Positions 33,705 to 43,140 of a stretch of DNA of 52,189 nucleotides are shown here, one piece after another. Numbering within the stretch: the first letter of the stretch is position 1; every line of letters starts with the position of its first letter. The notes under the pieces were generated by a model. It saw nothing but the letters and a program-made list of their open reading frames with translations. It was not told where the DNA came from and did no database searches. Source of the DNA: Candidatus Humimonas hydrogenitrophica (GTDB lineage Bacteria; Gemmatimonadota; Gemmatimonadetes; Palauibacterales; Palauibacteraceae); assembly GCA_947581615.1 (NCBI GenBank), contig CANPVD010000085.1, forward strand, positions 1 through 52,189, given 5' to 3'. Both the position numbers and the translations under genes were made by a program.

Positions 33705-34691
33705 TCACGCGGCGATCTCGCCGAGGGCCTGGCGGACCAGCACCGGGACCATCGCGCGCCGCCATTCCTTGTCCACCACCAGGTTCTCCAGCGGGTGGCA
33801 CTGCCGGTAGGCCTGCTCGGCCACCGCGTCGATGACGGACGGGGTGAGCCGGTTCCCGATGGCGGCGTCCTGGACGCGCCCGATGAGCCGCGGATAGGAG
33901 TTCATGGCCGATGCGACCATGCGCAGCTCACGGATCACGCCTCCCTCATCCAGCGTGACCGCCACGGCCAGGTTGAGAATGGGGAAGTCGATGGCCTGGC
34001 GCTGACGAAGCTTCTGGAACGACGTCCGCGTCCCGGCGGCGGGGCGCGGGAGGAGGATGGCCGTAACGAGCTCGCCCGGCTCCATGCGCCGATTCCACAC
34101 CCCGTCCGACGTGAAGAACTCCTCCACCGGGAGCGTGCGCCGACCATCGGAGCCCGCGATCTCGGCCGCGGCGCCCAGCACCATGAGCATGGGGGGCGTG
34201 TCCGCCGAGTGAGCCGCCACGCAGCGGGTGCCGCCCGGCACCACGTGGCAGGTCTGGCCCTCCTTCTTGAGACAGAAACCCAGCGCCTTCCGCCAGAAGA
34301 AGGTCTGGTTGTAATACGTGCAGCGCGTGTCCAGGCACAGGTTTCCGCCGATCGTGCCCATGCGTCGGAGCTGGGGACCCGAGATCTCGGCGCAGGCACG
34401 GGCCAGCGCGGGGTAGCGCTCTCCCACCACCGGGTCGGACGCGACCGCATCCAGGGTCTCGCATGCCCCGATCCGGAGCCCGCCGTCCCCCGTCGCCTCG
34501 ATGCCGTGCAGCTCCTCGACGCCCTTGAGGGCGACCAGGTGACCCGGCGTGAACAGCCTGTGCTTCATGTTGGGGACGAGATCGGTGCCGCCCGCGATGG
34601 GCATGACATCGCCGGCGTGCTCGGCGAGCAGCGTGAGCGCCTCGCTCACCGTCGAGGGGCGATGGTAGGTGTACGGGTGAAGTCGAAGCAT
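33705..34691 (-). CDS. FAD/[4Fe-4S] beta subunit of a 4-hydroxybenzoyl-CoA reductase-like Mo-hydroxylase
   Basis: 328 residues from ATG 34691. The FAD domain of xanthine-dehydrogenase-type enzymes is clear (PIAGGTDLVPNMK at 31-43, GTIGGNLC at 112-119). It has the extra loop that binds a [4Fe-4S] cluster in 4-hydroxybenzoyl-CoA reductase: Cys124, Cys140, Cys148 and Cys157, with spacings 16, 8 and 9 that equal those I recall for HcrB of Thauera. The C-terminal CO-dehydrogenase flavoprotein domain follows. The molybdopterin and [2Fe-2S] subunits are not beside it, so it is an orphan here. The upstream neighbour is an aminotransferase, the downstream one PAP2. No ribosome site precedes the start. 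Confidence 0.85.
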   Translation of the reverse strand: MLRLHPYTYHRPSTVSEALTLLAEHAGDVMPIAGGTDLVPNMKHRLFTPGHLVALKGVEELHGIEATGDGGLRIGACETLDAVASDPVVGERYPALARACAEISGPQLRRMGTIGGNLCLDTRCTYYNQTFFWRKALGFCLKKEGQTCHVVPGGTRCVAAHSADTPPMLMVLGAAAEIAGSDGRRTLPVEEFFTSDGVWNRRMEPGELVTAILLPRPAAGTRTSFQKLRQRQAIDFPILNLAVAVTLDEGGVIRELRMVASAMNSYPRLIGRVQDAAIGNRLTPSVIDAVAEQAYRQCHPLENLVVDKEWRRAMVPVLVRQALGEIAA

Positions 34692-34798
34692 GGTCGTGCC
34701 GAATGTAAGCGGACACCGCGGGGCGGACCAATCGGACCACGCCGGCCGAGGCCTCCACGTCCGCTTTCTGCCGGGTCGTTCCGGGGAGCGACCCGGCC

Positions 34799-35914
34799 TC
34801 AGCCCGCTCCGAGCGCCTCCAGGCGCGCCGAGACCAGCTCGAGGGCGGCCTCCAGGGGACCGCGCTCGATGCCGAAGCCCACGCGCAGGTAACCGTCCAG
34901 GCCGAACTGGTCCCCGGGCACGACCAGCACCCCGTCCTCCGCACGCAGCCGCTCGGCCAGCTCCGAGGAGCCCACATCGGCAGAGTAGCCCACGAAGCCG
35001 ATGGCGCCGGCGTCGGGCGGCCGCCACGTGAGACGTCCCTCCGAGCCGCCCACCCACGCCTCCATCACGTCCAGGTTGGCCCGCACGATGCGACGGGTCC
35101 GCTCGAGGATGACGGCGAGCGCCCCCGGTTCCAGGGCGGCGGCGGCGAGGTGGTCGGAGAGGGCGGAGGGACCGATGGTCGTGTAGTCCTTGTAGCCCCA
35201 CAGCCGCTCGATCTCGGCCTCGGGGCCCACCAGCCAGCCGATCCGGAGGCCGGGCAGCCCGTAGGCCTTGGACAGGGAGCCGGTGATCAGGACCCGATCG
35301 CACCGGCCCCACAGGCTCGGCGTGCGCTCCCCCTCGACCTCCGCGCCCGCGTACACCTCGTCGGACAGGATCCACGCCCCCGCTTCGGCCGCGGCGCGGA
35401 CGATCTCCTCGATCGCCTCTTCCGCCAGGACGGCACCCGTGGGATTGTTGGGGTTGGTGACCACCACGAGGGTCGCCTCCCGGCCGACGGCGGCCTCGGC
35501 CGACCCCGGCTCCGGCTGCCATCCGCTGGCTTCCACGAGCGGGATGTTCCGCACCTCGCCCCCGAAAGCCGGGGCCAACCCCGGCGTCTGGCCATAGGTG
35601 GGAACCACGATCGCGACGCGATCCCCGGGCTGCACGTGGGCCCACGTGGCCAGGAAGTTGGCCTCCGCGCCTCCGGTGGTCACCAGGATGTTGTCTGGCC
35701 CCGCGCCCGGGTACAGGGCGGCGATCCGCTCACGGAGCCGCCGCGAGCCGTTCGTCTGCGTGTAGCCGAGTCGCACCGGGCCGGGATCGACCCCCGCGAT
35801 CCCCGCCAGCTCGGCGACCGACAGCGGATGCACGCCGCTCTCGGAGAGGTTGAGCCGGACCGCGTGCTCGTGGAGCGACTGCCAGCGCTCCATCTCGAAG
35901 GACGTCACCTGCAT
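34799..35914 (-). CDS. Class I/II PLP aminotransferase
   Basis: 371 residues from ATG 35914, which has GGAG 7 nt upstream; a start at 35962 would add 16 residues. RLGYTQTNGSRRLRERIAALYPG and VTTGGAEANFLATW are the fold-type I opening. VTNPNNPTGAVL is the substrate/PLP segment, LSDEVYAGAEV holds the PLP Asp, and the Schiff-base lysine is in SLSKAYGLPGLRIGW. The C-terminal RVGFGIERGPLEAAL carries the conserved substrate-binding Arg. The substrate is not deducible. It is divergent from the DUF4382 lipoprotein with 122 bp between starts. Confidence 0.9.
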   Translation of the reverse strand: MQVTSFEMERWQSLHEHAVRLNLSESGVHPLSVAELAGIAGVDPGPVRLGYTQTNGSRRLRERIAALYPGAGPDNILVTTGGAEANFLATWAHVQPGDRVAIVVPTYGQTPGLAPAFGGEVRNIPLVEASGWQPEPGSAEAAVGREATLVVVTNPNNPTGAVLAEEAIEEIVRAAAEAGAWILSDEVYAGAEVEGERTPSLWGRCDRVLITGSLSKAYGLPGLRIGWLVGPEAEIERLWGYKDYTTIGPSALSDHLAAAALEPGALAVILERTRRIVRANLDVMEAWVGGSEGRLTWRPPDAGAIGFVGYSADVGSSELAERLRAEDGVLVVPGDQFGLDGYLRVGFGIERGPLEAALELVSARLEALGAG

Positions 35915-36036
35915 GGGCCGCTCCCGCGTGCCGGGGGAAGGGAGGATCGCTAGCCGCTCCATGTGACGGCCCGCCAGGGCGTCTCGTCAAGCGCACGAAG
36001 CGAGATCGAATCGAGACGACAGCATGGAGGTGTGGC

Positions 36037-37026
36037 ATTTTCTCGAACGAACGTGGTTGGAATCGTGGTACCATCGGAGCGATCCTCGCCGGCGGAGTCC
36101 TGGCGGTGTCGGCGTGCAGCAGCGGCACCGGGCCGGGACAGGCCAGCCTGACGGTGAAGATGCACGACGCCTCGGGGAGCGTGAAATCTGCCTGGGTGTC
36201 CGTGGCGAAGGTGTACGCCATGGGCCCGAGCGGACGGGTCGACCTGACCAGCTCCTCGTCGGGGATGATTCGGCTCACGTCGCTCACGGGCGGAGATCGG
36301 GCGACGCTGGTGTCGGCGGCCGACGTGGACGCCGGCTCCTATTCGGACGTGTACGTCGTCCTGGGCGACGCCGCCGTCGAGATGCAGGACGGGACCGTGT
36401 ACGGGACGAGCGCGGGCCTCACCCTCCCCGGGGCGAGCGCCTCGGTCTCGGCGACCCTGGAGTGCCCCGTGTGCGGCGGCGACGCGGGCGTGAAGGTGCA
36501 CCTGGCGGGCGGCTCGTTCGACGCAGCGTCGGGATCCAACACGCTGCTCGTCGACTTCGACCTGGCGCGGAGCGTCCGGGCCACCGCGGCGGGCAACGTG
36601 TCGCTGCAGCCCGTTCTCGTGGGGAGCGACGAGTCCACCGACACCGGCAAGATCGCCGGTGGCATCACCGTGAGGGCCGCGTCCGACTCCGCCACCGGCG
36701 CCTTCCCGCTGCAGTGCGGCGGGCACTCCATCACGAAGGCGGACTTCTACACGAAGTTCTTCATCCCGCAGGCCACCGCCCGGAGCACGACCGACTCGGA
36801 CGGGGCGGCCTACGTGAAGTCCGGGGCGGGCACGTCCGACGGGACGTACGCGATCCAGGACCTGCCGAAGGACGGCTACACGCTGGGCGCGATGTCGAGC
36901 TTCAGCTTCTCGAACGGCGACCGCCTGAGCGTGACCTCCACCCCGTCGCCGTCACAGGTGGACGTGACGTCGAACCAGACGGCGGACGCCGACTTCACGG
37001 CCACGCTGTCCTGCACGAGCGGCTGA
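36037..37026 (+). CDS. DUF4382-type lipoprotein, probably starting at ATT
   Basis: About 329 residues if read from ATT 36037. The lipobox VSAC (Cys at about 27) and hydrophobic core GAILAGGVLAV are encoded in this frame upstream of the first canonical start (GTG 36106), which would cut the signal off completely. GGAGG at 36026-36030 sits 6 nt before the ATT, an ideal spacing. The mature part is DUF4382-like: ASLTVKMHDASGSVKSAWVSV, DAGSYSDVYVVLGDAAVEM, LLVDFDLARSV. A four-Cys set (CPVC in the middle, two later) may form disulfides. It is an outer- or inner-membrane lipoprotein of unknown function. Confidence 0.75.
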   Translation: MFSNERGWNRGTIGAILAGGVLAVSACSSGTGPGQASLTVKMHDASGSVKSAWVSVAKVYAMGPSGRVDLTSSSSGMIRLTSLTGGDRATLVSAADVDAGSYSDVYVVLGDAAVEMQDGTVYGTSAGLTLPGASASVSATLECPVCGGDAGVKVHLAGGSFDAASGSNTLLVDFDLARSVRATAAGNVSLQPVLVGSDESTDTGKIAGGITVRAASDSATGAFPLQCGGHSITKADFYTKFFIPQATARSTTDSDGAAYVKSGAGTSDGTYAIQDLPKDGYTLGAMSSFSFSNGDRLSVTSTPSPSQVDVTSNQTADADFTATLSCTSG

Positions 37027-37078
37027 GCACCTACGGCCGCACACGGACCCGAACGATCGGCCCGGCCGGCCGGGGGGC

Positions 37079-38035
37079 TCATCCCCCGTCGGCCGAGTCC
37101 GATCCCCACCCCTCCTGCTCGACCCGCCCCAGCGGACGCTCCACCTGGATCGGACGGTACGCCGTCCGCGTGGTCAGATCGTAACTGTCTCCCACCCGAA
37201 GGAAGTAGAAGCGTCCGCCCGAGTCGAGCCGACGCGTGGGGTCGTAGATCGCCACGTAGCTCCGGCCGATCACCTGGAAGCGGCTCCCGTGGACCACGAT
37301 GGCCGTGTTCTCGTCGAGCCCGATGCCGAGCAGGTCCGGGTGCTTCTCGATGACCGGAACGAGGTCGAACTCCCGGTTCCGGACGAGGACGTGCTGGTCG
37401 ATCGCCACGCCGGGCAGGAGGCCGAACCCCTTCTGGTGGTCTCCCATCATGATCGTATTCGTCTTCGTGTCGCCCCTGACCAGGAAGGACCCCTGGATCG
37501 TGGCGCCGGCGGAAGAACCGCCCACCACGCCGCCGCGCGCCAGGACCGAGTCGATCGCCGCCTCGGTCTTCGTTCCCAGGTAAGCGTCCGCCAGCCGCCA
37601 CTGCCGGCCGCCGAAGAACCACACCCCCCGCGCGTGCCGGAGCGGCGCGACGAAGCTGTCCGTGTTGGCCACCGCCCGGTCCCGTGTGTGGAGGAGGACC
37701 ATGTTCGTGGCACCGGCGTCCCGGAATTTTTGAAGGCCGGGGAAGGAGAGGCCGAACTGGTCTCCCTCCGAGGCGGTCGGAATCATGACGAGGGGTGCGT
37801 CGGGCCCGCCGGCCAGCTCCAGAAAGCGGCGGATGATGGCGGGATCGTGGAGATTGCCGCCCACGATCACCAGCCAGCCCCGCGCCGGTCCGCCGGGATA
37901 GCCGGTGGTATCGCGGACCGGGGCCGGGCGATCCAGTCCGGCCCCGAGCATGGCCGCGGCCGGAGCTCCGCGCGGGAAGGAGGTTCCGAGTACGAGGAGC
38001 GGCAGGACGAGCAGCGTGCCGAGTCGGGGTCGCAT
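37079..38035 (-). CDS. Exported cyanophycinase-like peptidase (family S51)
   Basis: 318 residues from ATG 38035 (GGAGG 6 nt upstream). The N-terminal signal is about 1-29 (LLVLPLLVLGTSFPRGAPAAA). The S51 nucleophile lies in GGSSAGATIQG; WFFGGRQWRL and GDHQKGFGLLPGVAIDQH are further cyanophycinase landmarks. Cyanophycinases cut multi-L-arginyl-poly-L-aspartate into dipeptides. No cyanophycin synthetase is in the window and the enzyme is exported, so it more likely attacks external polymer or another Asp-containing peptide. Confidence 0.87.
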   Translation of the reverse strand: MRPRLGTLLVLPLLVLGTSFPRGAPAAAMLGAGLDRPAPVRDTTGYPGGPARGWLVIVGGNLHDPAIIRRFLELAGGPDAPLVMIPTASEGDQFGLSFPGLQKFRDAGATNMVLLHTRDRAVANTDSFVAPLRHARGVWFFGGRQWRLADAYLGTKTEAAIDSVLARGGVVGGSSAGATIQGSFLVRGDTKTNTIMMGDHQKGFGLLPGVAIDQHVLVRNREFDLVPVIEKHPDLLGIGLDENTAIVVHGSRFQVIGRSYVAIYDPTRRLDSGGRFYFLRVGDSYDLTTRTAYRPIQVERPLGRVEQEGWGSDSADGG

Positions 38036-38244
38036 CCGTGCCTCCGGTGAAGCGGGCTCGCCGGCAGCCGCCGCCCGATCGACGACGGCACGGCGACCGT
38101 CAACATGTGCCGGGCGCGGCGGACCCGGCAACGCGGGGGGCTAGCCCGGCGGCTCGGCGGGCCGCGCCCGGGTCTGGCCGGAAGGCGGAAAGGACCCTAC
38201 GGTGGGTCCAGACCCTGCCTCGATCCTGCACCGGAGCGGCTGCC

Positions 38245-39684
38245 ATGCGAGAAGCCCGGCCACGTTTCCACCCGTCTCCCGCGTCCCCATCCGTGGCGGC
38301 GTCGCTCGGAACCATCCTGTTCGCCGCGACCGTGCTCGCCGCGGCGGCTCCTCGGTCCGGGCGCGCCCAGGACCCGCCCATGGTGATCCGGGGCGGGTGG
38401 CTGTTCGACGGGACCGGCCACGCGCGCGTCCGCAACCACGGCATCGTGGTGCGCGACGGCATCTTCCTCGTGGTCGACGACAGCGCCCCGGACCTGGATC
38501 TCGCGCGGGCGCGGGTGGTGACGCTCTCCGACGACGAGACGATCCTGCCGGGCTTCTTCGACCTGCACGCGCACTACAACGTCCAGCTCATGGGCCGGAA
38601 GCGCACCGAGGAGTTCCTGGTCGAGCCCACCGTGTACCTGGCCAACGGCGTGACCTCGACCTTTCCGGCGGGGGAGTACGATCCGGTCGGGATGATGCGG
38701 CTGCGCGAGCGCATCGACCGGGGCGAGGAAGCCGGCCCCCGCATCTACGACTCGGGTCCCTACTTCGGCTACGCGCGACCGGGCTGGGACCCGAAGGCGA
38801 TCGACCGCGACTCGCTCGACGCCGAGGTCGACTACTGGGCCGAGCACGGCGCCCGCGGCTTCAAGGCCAAGATCATCGACGCCGAGCACCTCCGGTGGCT
38901 CATCGAGCGTGCCCACCTTCACGGGCTCACGGTCACCGGCCACCTGGGCTCCGGCTACCACGACGTCGTGAACCCGCGGGACGCGGTGCTCATGGGGATC
39001 GACCGGGTCGAGCACTTCATCGGCGGGGACGCCTTCCCGGCGACCCGCACCGCGTACGCGTCCCTGGCTCGCATGACGCCGGCCACTCCGGGCTACATGG
39101 AGGAGGTCGCGCTCTTCCGCCGCCACGGCGTGACCTTCGACGCCACCCTCACCGCGTACGGATACTTCGCCCCGCACCGGGACTCGCTGTTCGACTACTG
39201 GACCGACGAGCGCCGCTTCTTCACGCCAGAGGTCCAGGCCTGGGTGAAAGCCCATCCGCGGCCCGGAATCGCCGCGTTCGACAGCATCTACCGCGCCAAG
39301 TGCGCGCTCCTCGATGCCTACTATCACGGCGGCGGCCGGCTCGGGGTCGGCACCGATCATCCGAGCTGGGGAGAGTTCCTGCCCGGCTTCGGCTATCACC
39401 GCGAGTTGGAGGCCTACGTGCGCTGCGGCGTGCCGCCCGCCGCCACCCTTCGGGCCGCCACCCTGGGCGGTGCGAGGGGCATCAACGTGTCGGACAAGCT
39501 GGGCACGATCGAGCCCGGGAAGTGGGCCGACCTGGTGGTCGTGGAGGGAAACCCGCTCGAGGACATCCGGAGCACCCGAAACGTGCGACTCGTGATGAAG
39601 GCCGGCCGCCTCTACGACCCGAAGAAGCTCCTGGCGAGCGTGGTCGGGAAGCTCGGGCCCCCGGCCGGAAGCGGTGGGCGGTGA
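38245..39684 (+). CDS. Exported metal-dependent amidohydrolase
   Basis: 479 residues. A signal peptide spans about 1-37 (LFAATVLAAAAPRSGRAQD). The imidazolonepropionase-like amidohydrolase fold follows: metal ligands in DLHAHYN, the bridging Lys probably in GFKAKIID, His in VTGHLGSGYH and VEHFIGG, and Asp in GVGTDHPSW. The C-terminal strand (GTIEPGKWADLVVVEGNPLEDI) closes the small beta-sandwich. Secreted members of this type hydrolyse peptides or xenobiotic amides; the substrate is unknown. It ends before a strong hairpin facing the convergent amine oxidase. Confidence 0.87.
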   Translation: MREARPRFHPSPASPSVAASLGTILFAATVLAAAAPRSGRAQDPPMVIRGGWLFDGTGHARVRNHGIVVRDGIFLVVDDSAPDLDLARARVVTLSDDETILPGFFDLHAHYNVQLMGRKRTEEFLVEPTVYLANGVTSTFPAGEYDPVGMMRLRERIDRGEEAGPRIYDSGPYFGYARPGWDPKAIDRDSLDAEVDYWAEHGARGFKAKIIDAEHLRWLIERAHLHGLTVTGHLGSGYHDVVNPRDAVLMGIDRVEHFIGGDAFPATRTAYASLARMTPATPGYMEEVALFRRHGVTFDATLTAYGYFAPHRDSLFDYWTDERRFFTPEVQAWVKAHPRPGIAAFDSIYRAKCALLDAYYHGGGRLGVGTDHPSWGEFLPGFGYHRELEAYVRCGVPPAATLRAATLGGARGINVSDKLGTIEPGKWADLVVVEGNPLEDIRSTRNVRLVMKAGRLYDPKKLLASVVGKLGPPAGSGGR

Positions 39685-39693
39685 CGAGCACCC

Positions 39694-39732
39694 GGCCGAC
39701 GCGGCGCCCCCGGGGTGCGGCGCCGGTCGGCC
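39694..39732. terminator. Bidirectional terminator hairpin
   Basis: Two 7-bp stems in series (39694-39700 with 39726-39732, and 39702-39708 with 39719-39725) with one bulged G and a 10-nt loop. It lies exactly between convergent stops at 39684 and 39734. No U-tract. Confidence 0.6.
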
Positions 39733-39733
39733 C

Positions 39734-41047
<1,314 letters not shown>

Positions 41048-41302
41048 GACACTCGCAGCGACGGTAGATTACGCACCGTGCGTATGCCCGCCATGACAGG
41101 GGAGCGGGAGGAACGGGGCGGCACGCGGCGAGACCGCCCCGGTGGCCGGGATCGCGGCCGGGCCCCATCCGAGCACCACGGGTGCTCCGTCCTTCGCCCG
41201 GGCAAGACGCGGGCCGTCTTCCGGGCCCGGTGACGCCGGATTTTTTCGTCGCGGCCCGGCAGCTCGCGCCGACCCTCGTCCCGGTGCCGAGCCCCGCTTA
41301 CG

Positions 41303-41444
41303 ATGAGCCCGGGTCGGACGGGTCCGGCCCGCGGGGCCGGGACGTACGCCAGGGACTCGGCCGTTCAACACGCCGGGGATATACCGGGGCCACATCGACA
41401 CCAGCGCGAAGCTGGCGATGAAGCTCTGCGCGGACGAGGACTGA
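41303..41444 (+). pseudogene. Possible remnant of a small gene
   Basis: From 41364 the frame reads FNTPGIYRGHIDTSAKLAM and then KLCADED before TGA at 41442-41444, with 25 of about 26 codons ending in G or C and a protein-like composition. No canonical start exists in that frame after the stop at 41304. Reading from ATG 41303 in another frame and skipping one G at 41363 would join the two halves into a 46-residue product. It is either a frameshifted relic or chance; no family is recognised. Confidence 0.25.
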
Positions 41445-41450
41445 ACGGAG

Positions 41451-41479
41451 GGAGGCCGGGCCCCGGGGGCCCGGCCTCC
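41451..41479. terminator. Very strong GC hairpin
   Basis: GGAGGCCGGGCCCC (41451-41464) is the exact complement of 41466-41479. It begins 41 nt after the TPR gene stop on the minus strand and 6 nt after the possible small-gene stop on the plus strand, so it can serve as a terminator for either. No U-tract. Confidence 0.6.
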
Positions 41480-41519
41480 TCCGACCCGGACGCGTCCGTC
41501 CGGCGTTCCCTGGCTCCGT

Positions 41520-42992
41520 TCAGACCTTGCTCATGCGGAGGACGGCAAGGCTGCGCACCGCGTCGTAGAAGCTGAAGTTCGGGTTCCCCGTGAGGTCCGC
41601 CTTCATCTTCCTGGCCTCGGTGCCCCGCTTCGTGGACTTGAGGCACGTGGCCTCCACGGACCGTCCCATGTCATCCCCGGGCTCTCCCAGGACCGTCAGA
41701 GCCTCCTCGTGCTGCCCGGCGTTGTGGAGCATCATGGCGCGACCGGTGCGCACGAAGCTCAGGAGTCCGGCGTTCCCCGCCCCCGTCTTCTGCAGCCGGT
41801 CGAGGGCGGCGCCCGCGTCGGATCGATTGGCGCTCGAGTAGGCCAGCGCGGTCCAGGCCTGGTGGCCCGGCGTGTCGGCGCCGCCGAGGGCAGCCGCCAC
41901 CGACAGGTGGTCGTCGATGCCCTTGCCCTTGTCGAGCATGGCATCGGCCACCGCCAGCTCGTGGTGGATCGCCGCGGCCAGGTCCTTGTTCCCGGACGCC
42001 TCGGCGTCACGAGCCGCCGCGTTCAACCCCGACATCGCCTCCCCGGACTTGCCGTCCATCAGGTAAGCGTGGGCCAGGGCGCGCTCCACCTGGACCCGCG
42101 GCGTCCCCTGCGGAGCCGTGGCGAGGGCGTCCTTGATGTGGCTTCGGGCCTCCTCGTGCTTGCCGGCCAGCCAGCTCAGCTCGGCCAGCCCCATCGAGGC
42201 CTCGTAGAAGGACGGATCGATCTCCAGGGCCTTCCGGTACTCGGCGGCCGCCTGATCGTACTGTCCGTTCCACTGCAGGAGCTCGGCGTACGAGTCGTGC
42301 GGGTTGGGATGGTCCGATCGCAGCTCGGTGTACTTGCGGACCGCCGCGAGGGCTCCGTCGTGGTCGCCGGCCGCCCAGGAGGCGTAGGCCAGGTTGTTGT
42401 AGGCAGGAGCGAAGTCCGGATGGTCCTGCACGATCGTCCGCATGTTCGCGATCTGGTCGCTACCCGGGGAGCCCGGCGCGGTGAGCTGCGCGAGCTGGAA
42501 CGCCAGCCGCGCGTCGCCCGGCGCGAGTTCGGCCGCGGCGTGGGTGGCCGCGATCGCGCCTGAACGCCTCCCGGCGTTCCATTCCCTCCACGACAGCGCG
42601 AGGAACATCTCCTGGGCGGGAGCGTCCTTCAGCATTTCCATGCCGCGATCGACCTCCCCGTTCCTTTCGTCCGGACTGAGGCCCGGCGCTCCGAACCCGT
42701 ACAGCACGTGTGCGAGGCCGAAGTTCGGATCCAGGGACATGGCGTGCTGGAGGTGCGGGACCGCTCCGGCCGGATTGACGTTGTTGAGCTCGTCCCAGGC
42801 CATCCAGAAGTGCTGGACGGCCTCCTTCGACGAGGAGGTCACGGTGAGCGCCTGCCCCGCGCCGGACTCCTGCGCCCGAACCCCCGGGGCGAGGAGACAG
42901 GCGAGCAGGGCGGCGACGAGCACGCCCCACCTGGGGCGGACGCGGGTGGAGCCGGGTGGCGCCGTCAGGCGCCGGGAGCGAGAGCGGGACAT
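41520..42992 (-). CDS. Exported TPR-repeat protein
   Basis: 490 residues. The signal peptide spans about 1-41 (WGVLVAALLACLLAPGVRAQ). TPR-like helix pairs follow across the whole mature part; the clearest repeats are AVPHLQHAMSLDPNFGLAHVLYG, FAPAYNNLAYASWAAGDHDGALAAVRKY and QYDQAAAEYRKALEIDPSFYEASMGLAEL. The C-terminal part (about 440-490) lacks repeats. TPR proteins of this type are periplasmic scaffolds. AGGAGG sits 6 nt before the ATG. It is divergent from the kinase gene. Confidence 0.85.
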   Translation of the reverse strand: MSRSRSRRLTAPPGSTRVRPRWGVLVAALLACLLAPGVRAQESGAGQALTVTSSSKEAVQHFWMAWDELNNVNPAGAVPHLQHAMSLDPNFGLAHVLYGFGAPGLSPDERNGEVDRGMEMLKDAPAQEMFLALSWREWNAGRRSGAIAATHAAAELAPGDARLAFQLAQLTAPGSPGSDQIANMRTIVQDHPDFAPAYNNLAYASWAAGDHDGALAAVRKYTELRSDHPNPHDSYAELLQWNGQYDQAAAEYRKALEIDPSFYEASMGLAELSWLAGKHEEARSHIKDALATAPQGTPRVQVERALAHAYLMDGKSGEAMSGLNAAARDAEASGNKDLAAAIHHELAVADAMLDKGKGIDDHLSVAAALGGADTPGHQAWTALAYSSANRSDAGAALDRLQKTGAGNAGLLSFVRTGRAMMLHNAGQHEEALTVLGEPGDDMGRSVEATCLKSTKRGTEARKMKADLTGNPNFSFYDAVRSLAVLRMSKV

Positions 42993-43057
42993 TCAGACCT
43001 CCTGGTGGGATGGAACGATCCCGTCCGCACTCCGCGGCGGGACAGTGGAGTCGAACA

Positions 43058-43077
43058 ACTTAGTTTGGTCGACCTAA
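43058..43077. promoter_or_regulatory. A/T-rich divergent promoter with GGTCGACC palindrome
   Basis: GGTCGACC (43067-43074) is flanked by TTAG (43060-43063) and CTAA (43074-43077) in an A/T-rich island between the TPR gene and the amino-sugar kinase. It is a reasonable operator or promoter core, but the repeat is short. Confidence 0.3.
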
Positions 43078-43140
43078 TTTGGGAATACCCCCGATGCCGC
43101 CGCCTGTACGGAGACACGCCTTCGGCGTATCCTGCCAGCC

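Larger units (their letters stand above)
41048..41519. other. 472-bp gap upstream of the amine oxidase
   Basis: Holds the amine-oxidase promoter side, a T-run (TTTTTT at 41241-41246) and, further right, a stretch with coding-like third-position GC (41303-41444) that needs a frameshift to be open. The strong hairpin at 41451-41479 is listed separately. I see no intact gene. Confidence 0.45.

Noticed and set aside
37061-37074. CCCGGCCGGCCGGG palindrome between convergent genes as a terminator
   Set aside because: Simple GC palindrome with no loop or U-run; such runs are common at this G+C.
36024-37184. 386-codon frame from ATG 36024 in place of the DUF4382 gene
   Set aside because: Product is Arg/Gly-rich; the overlapping frame has a lipobox and a recognisable domain.
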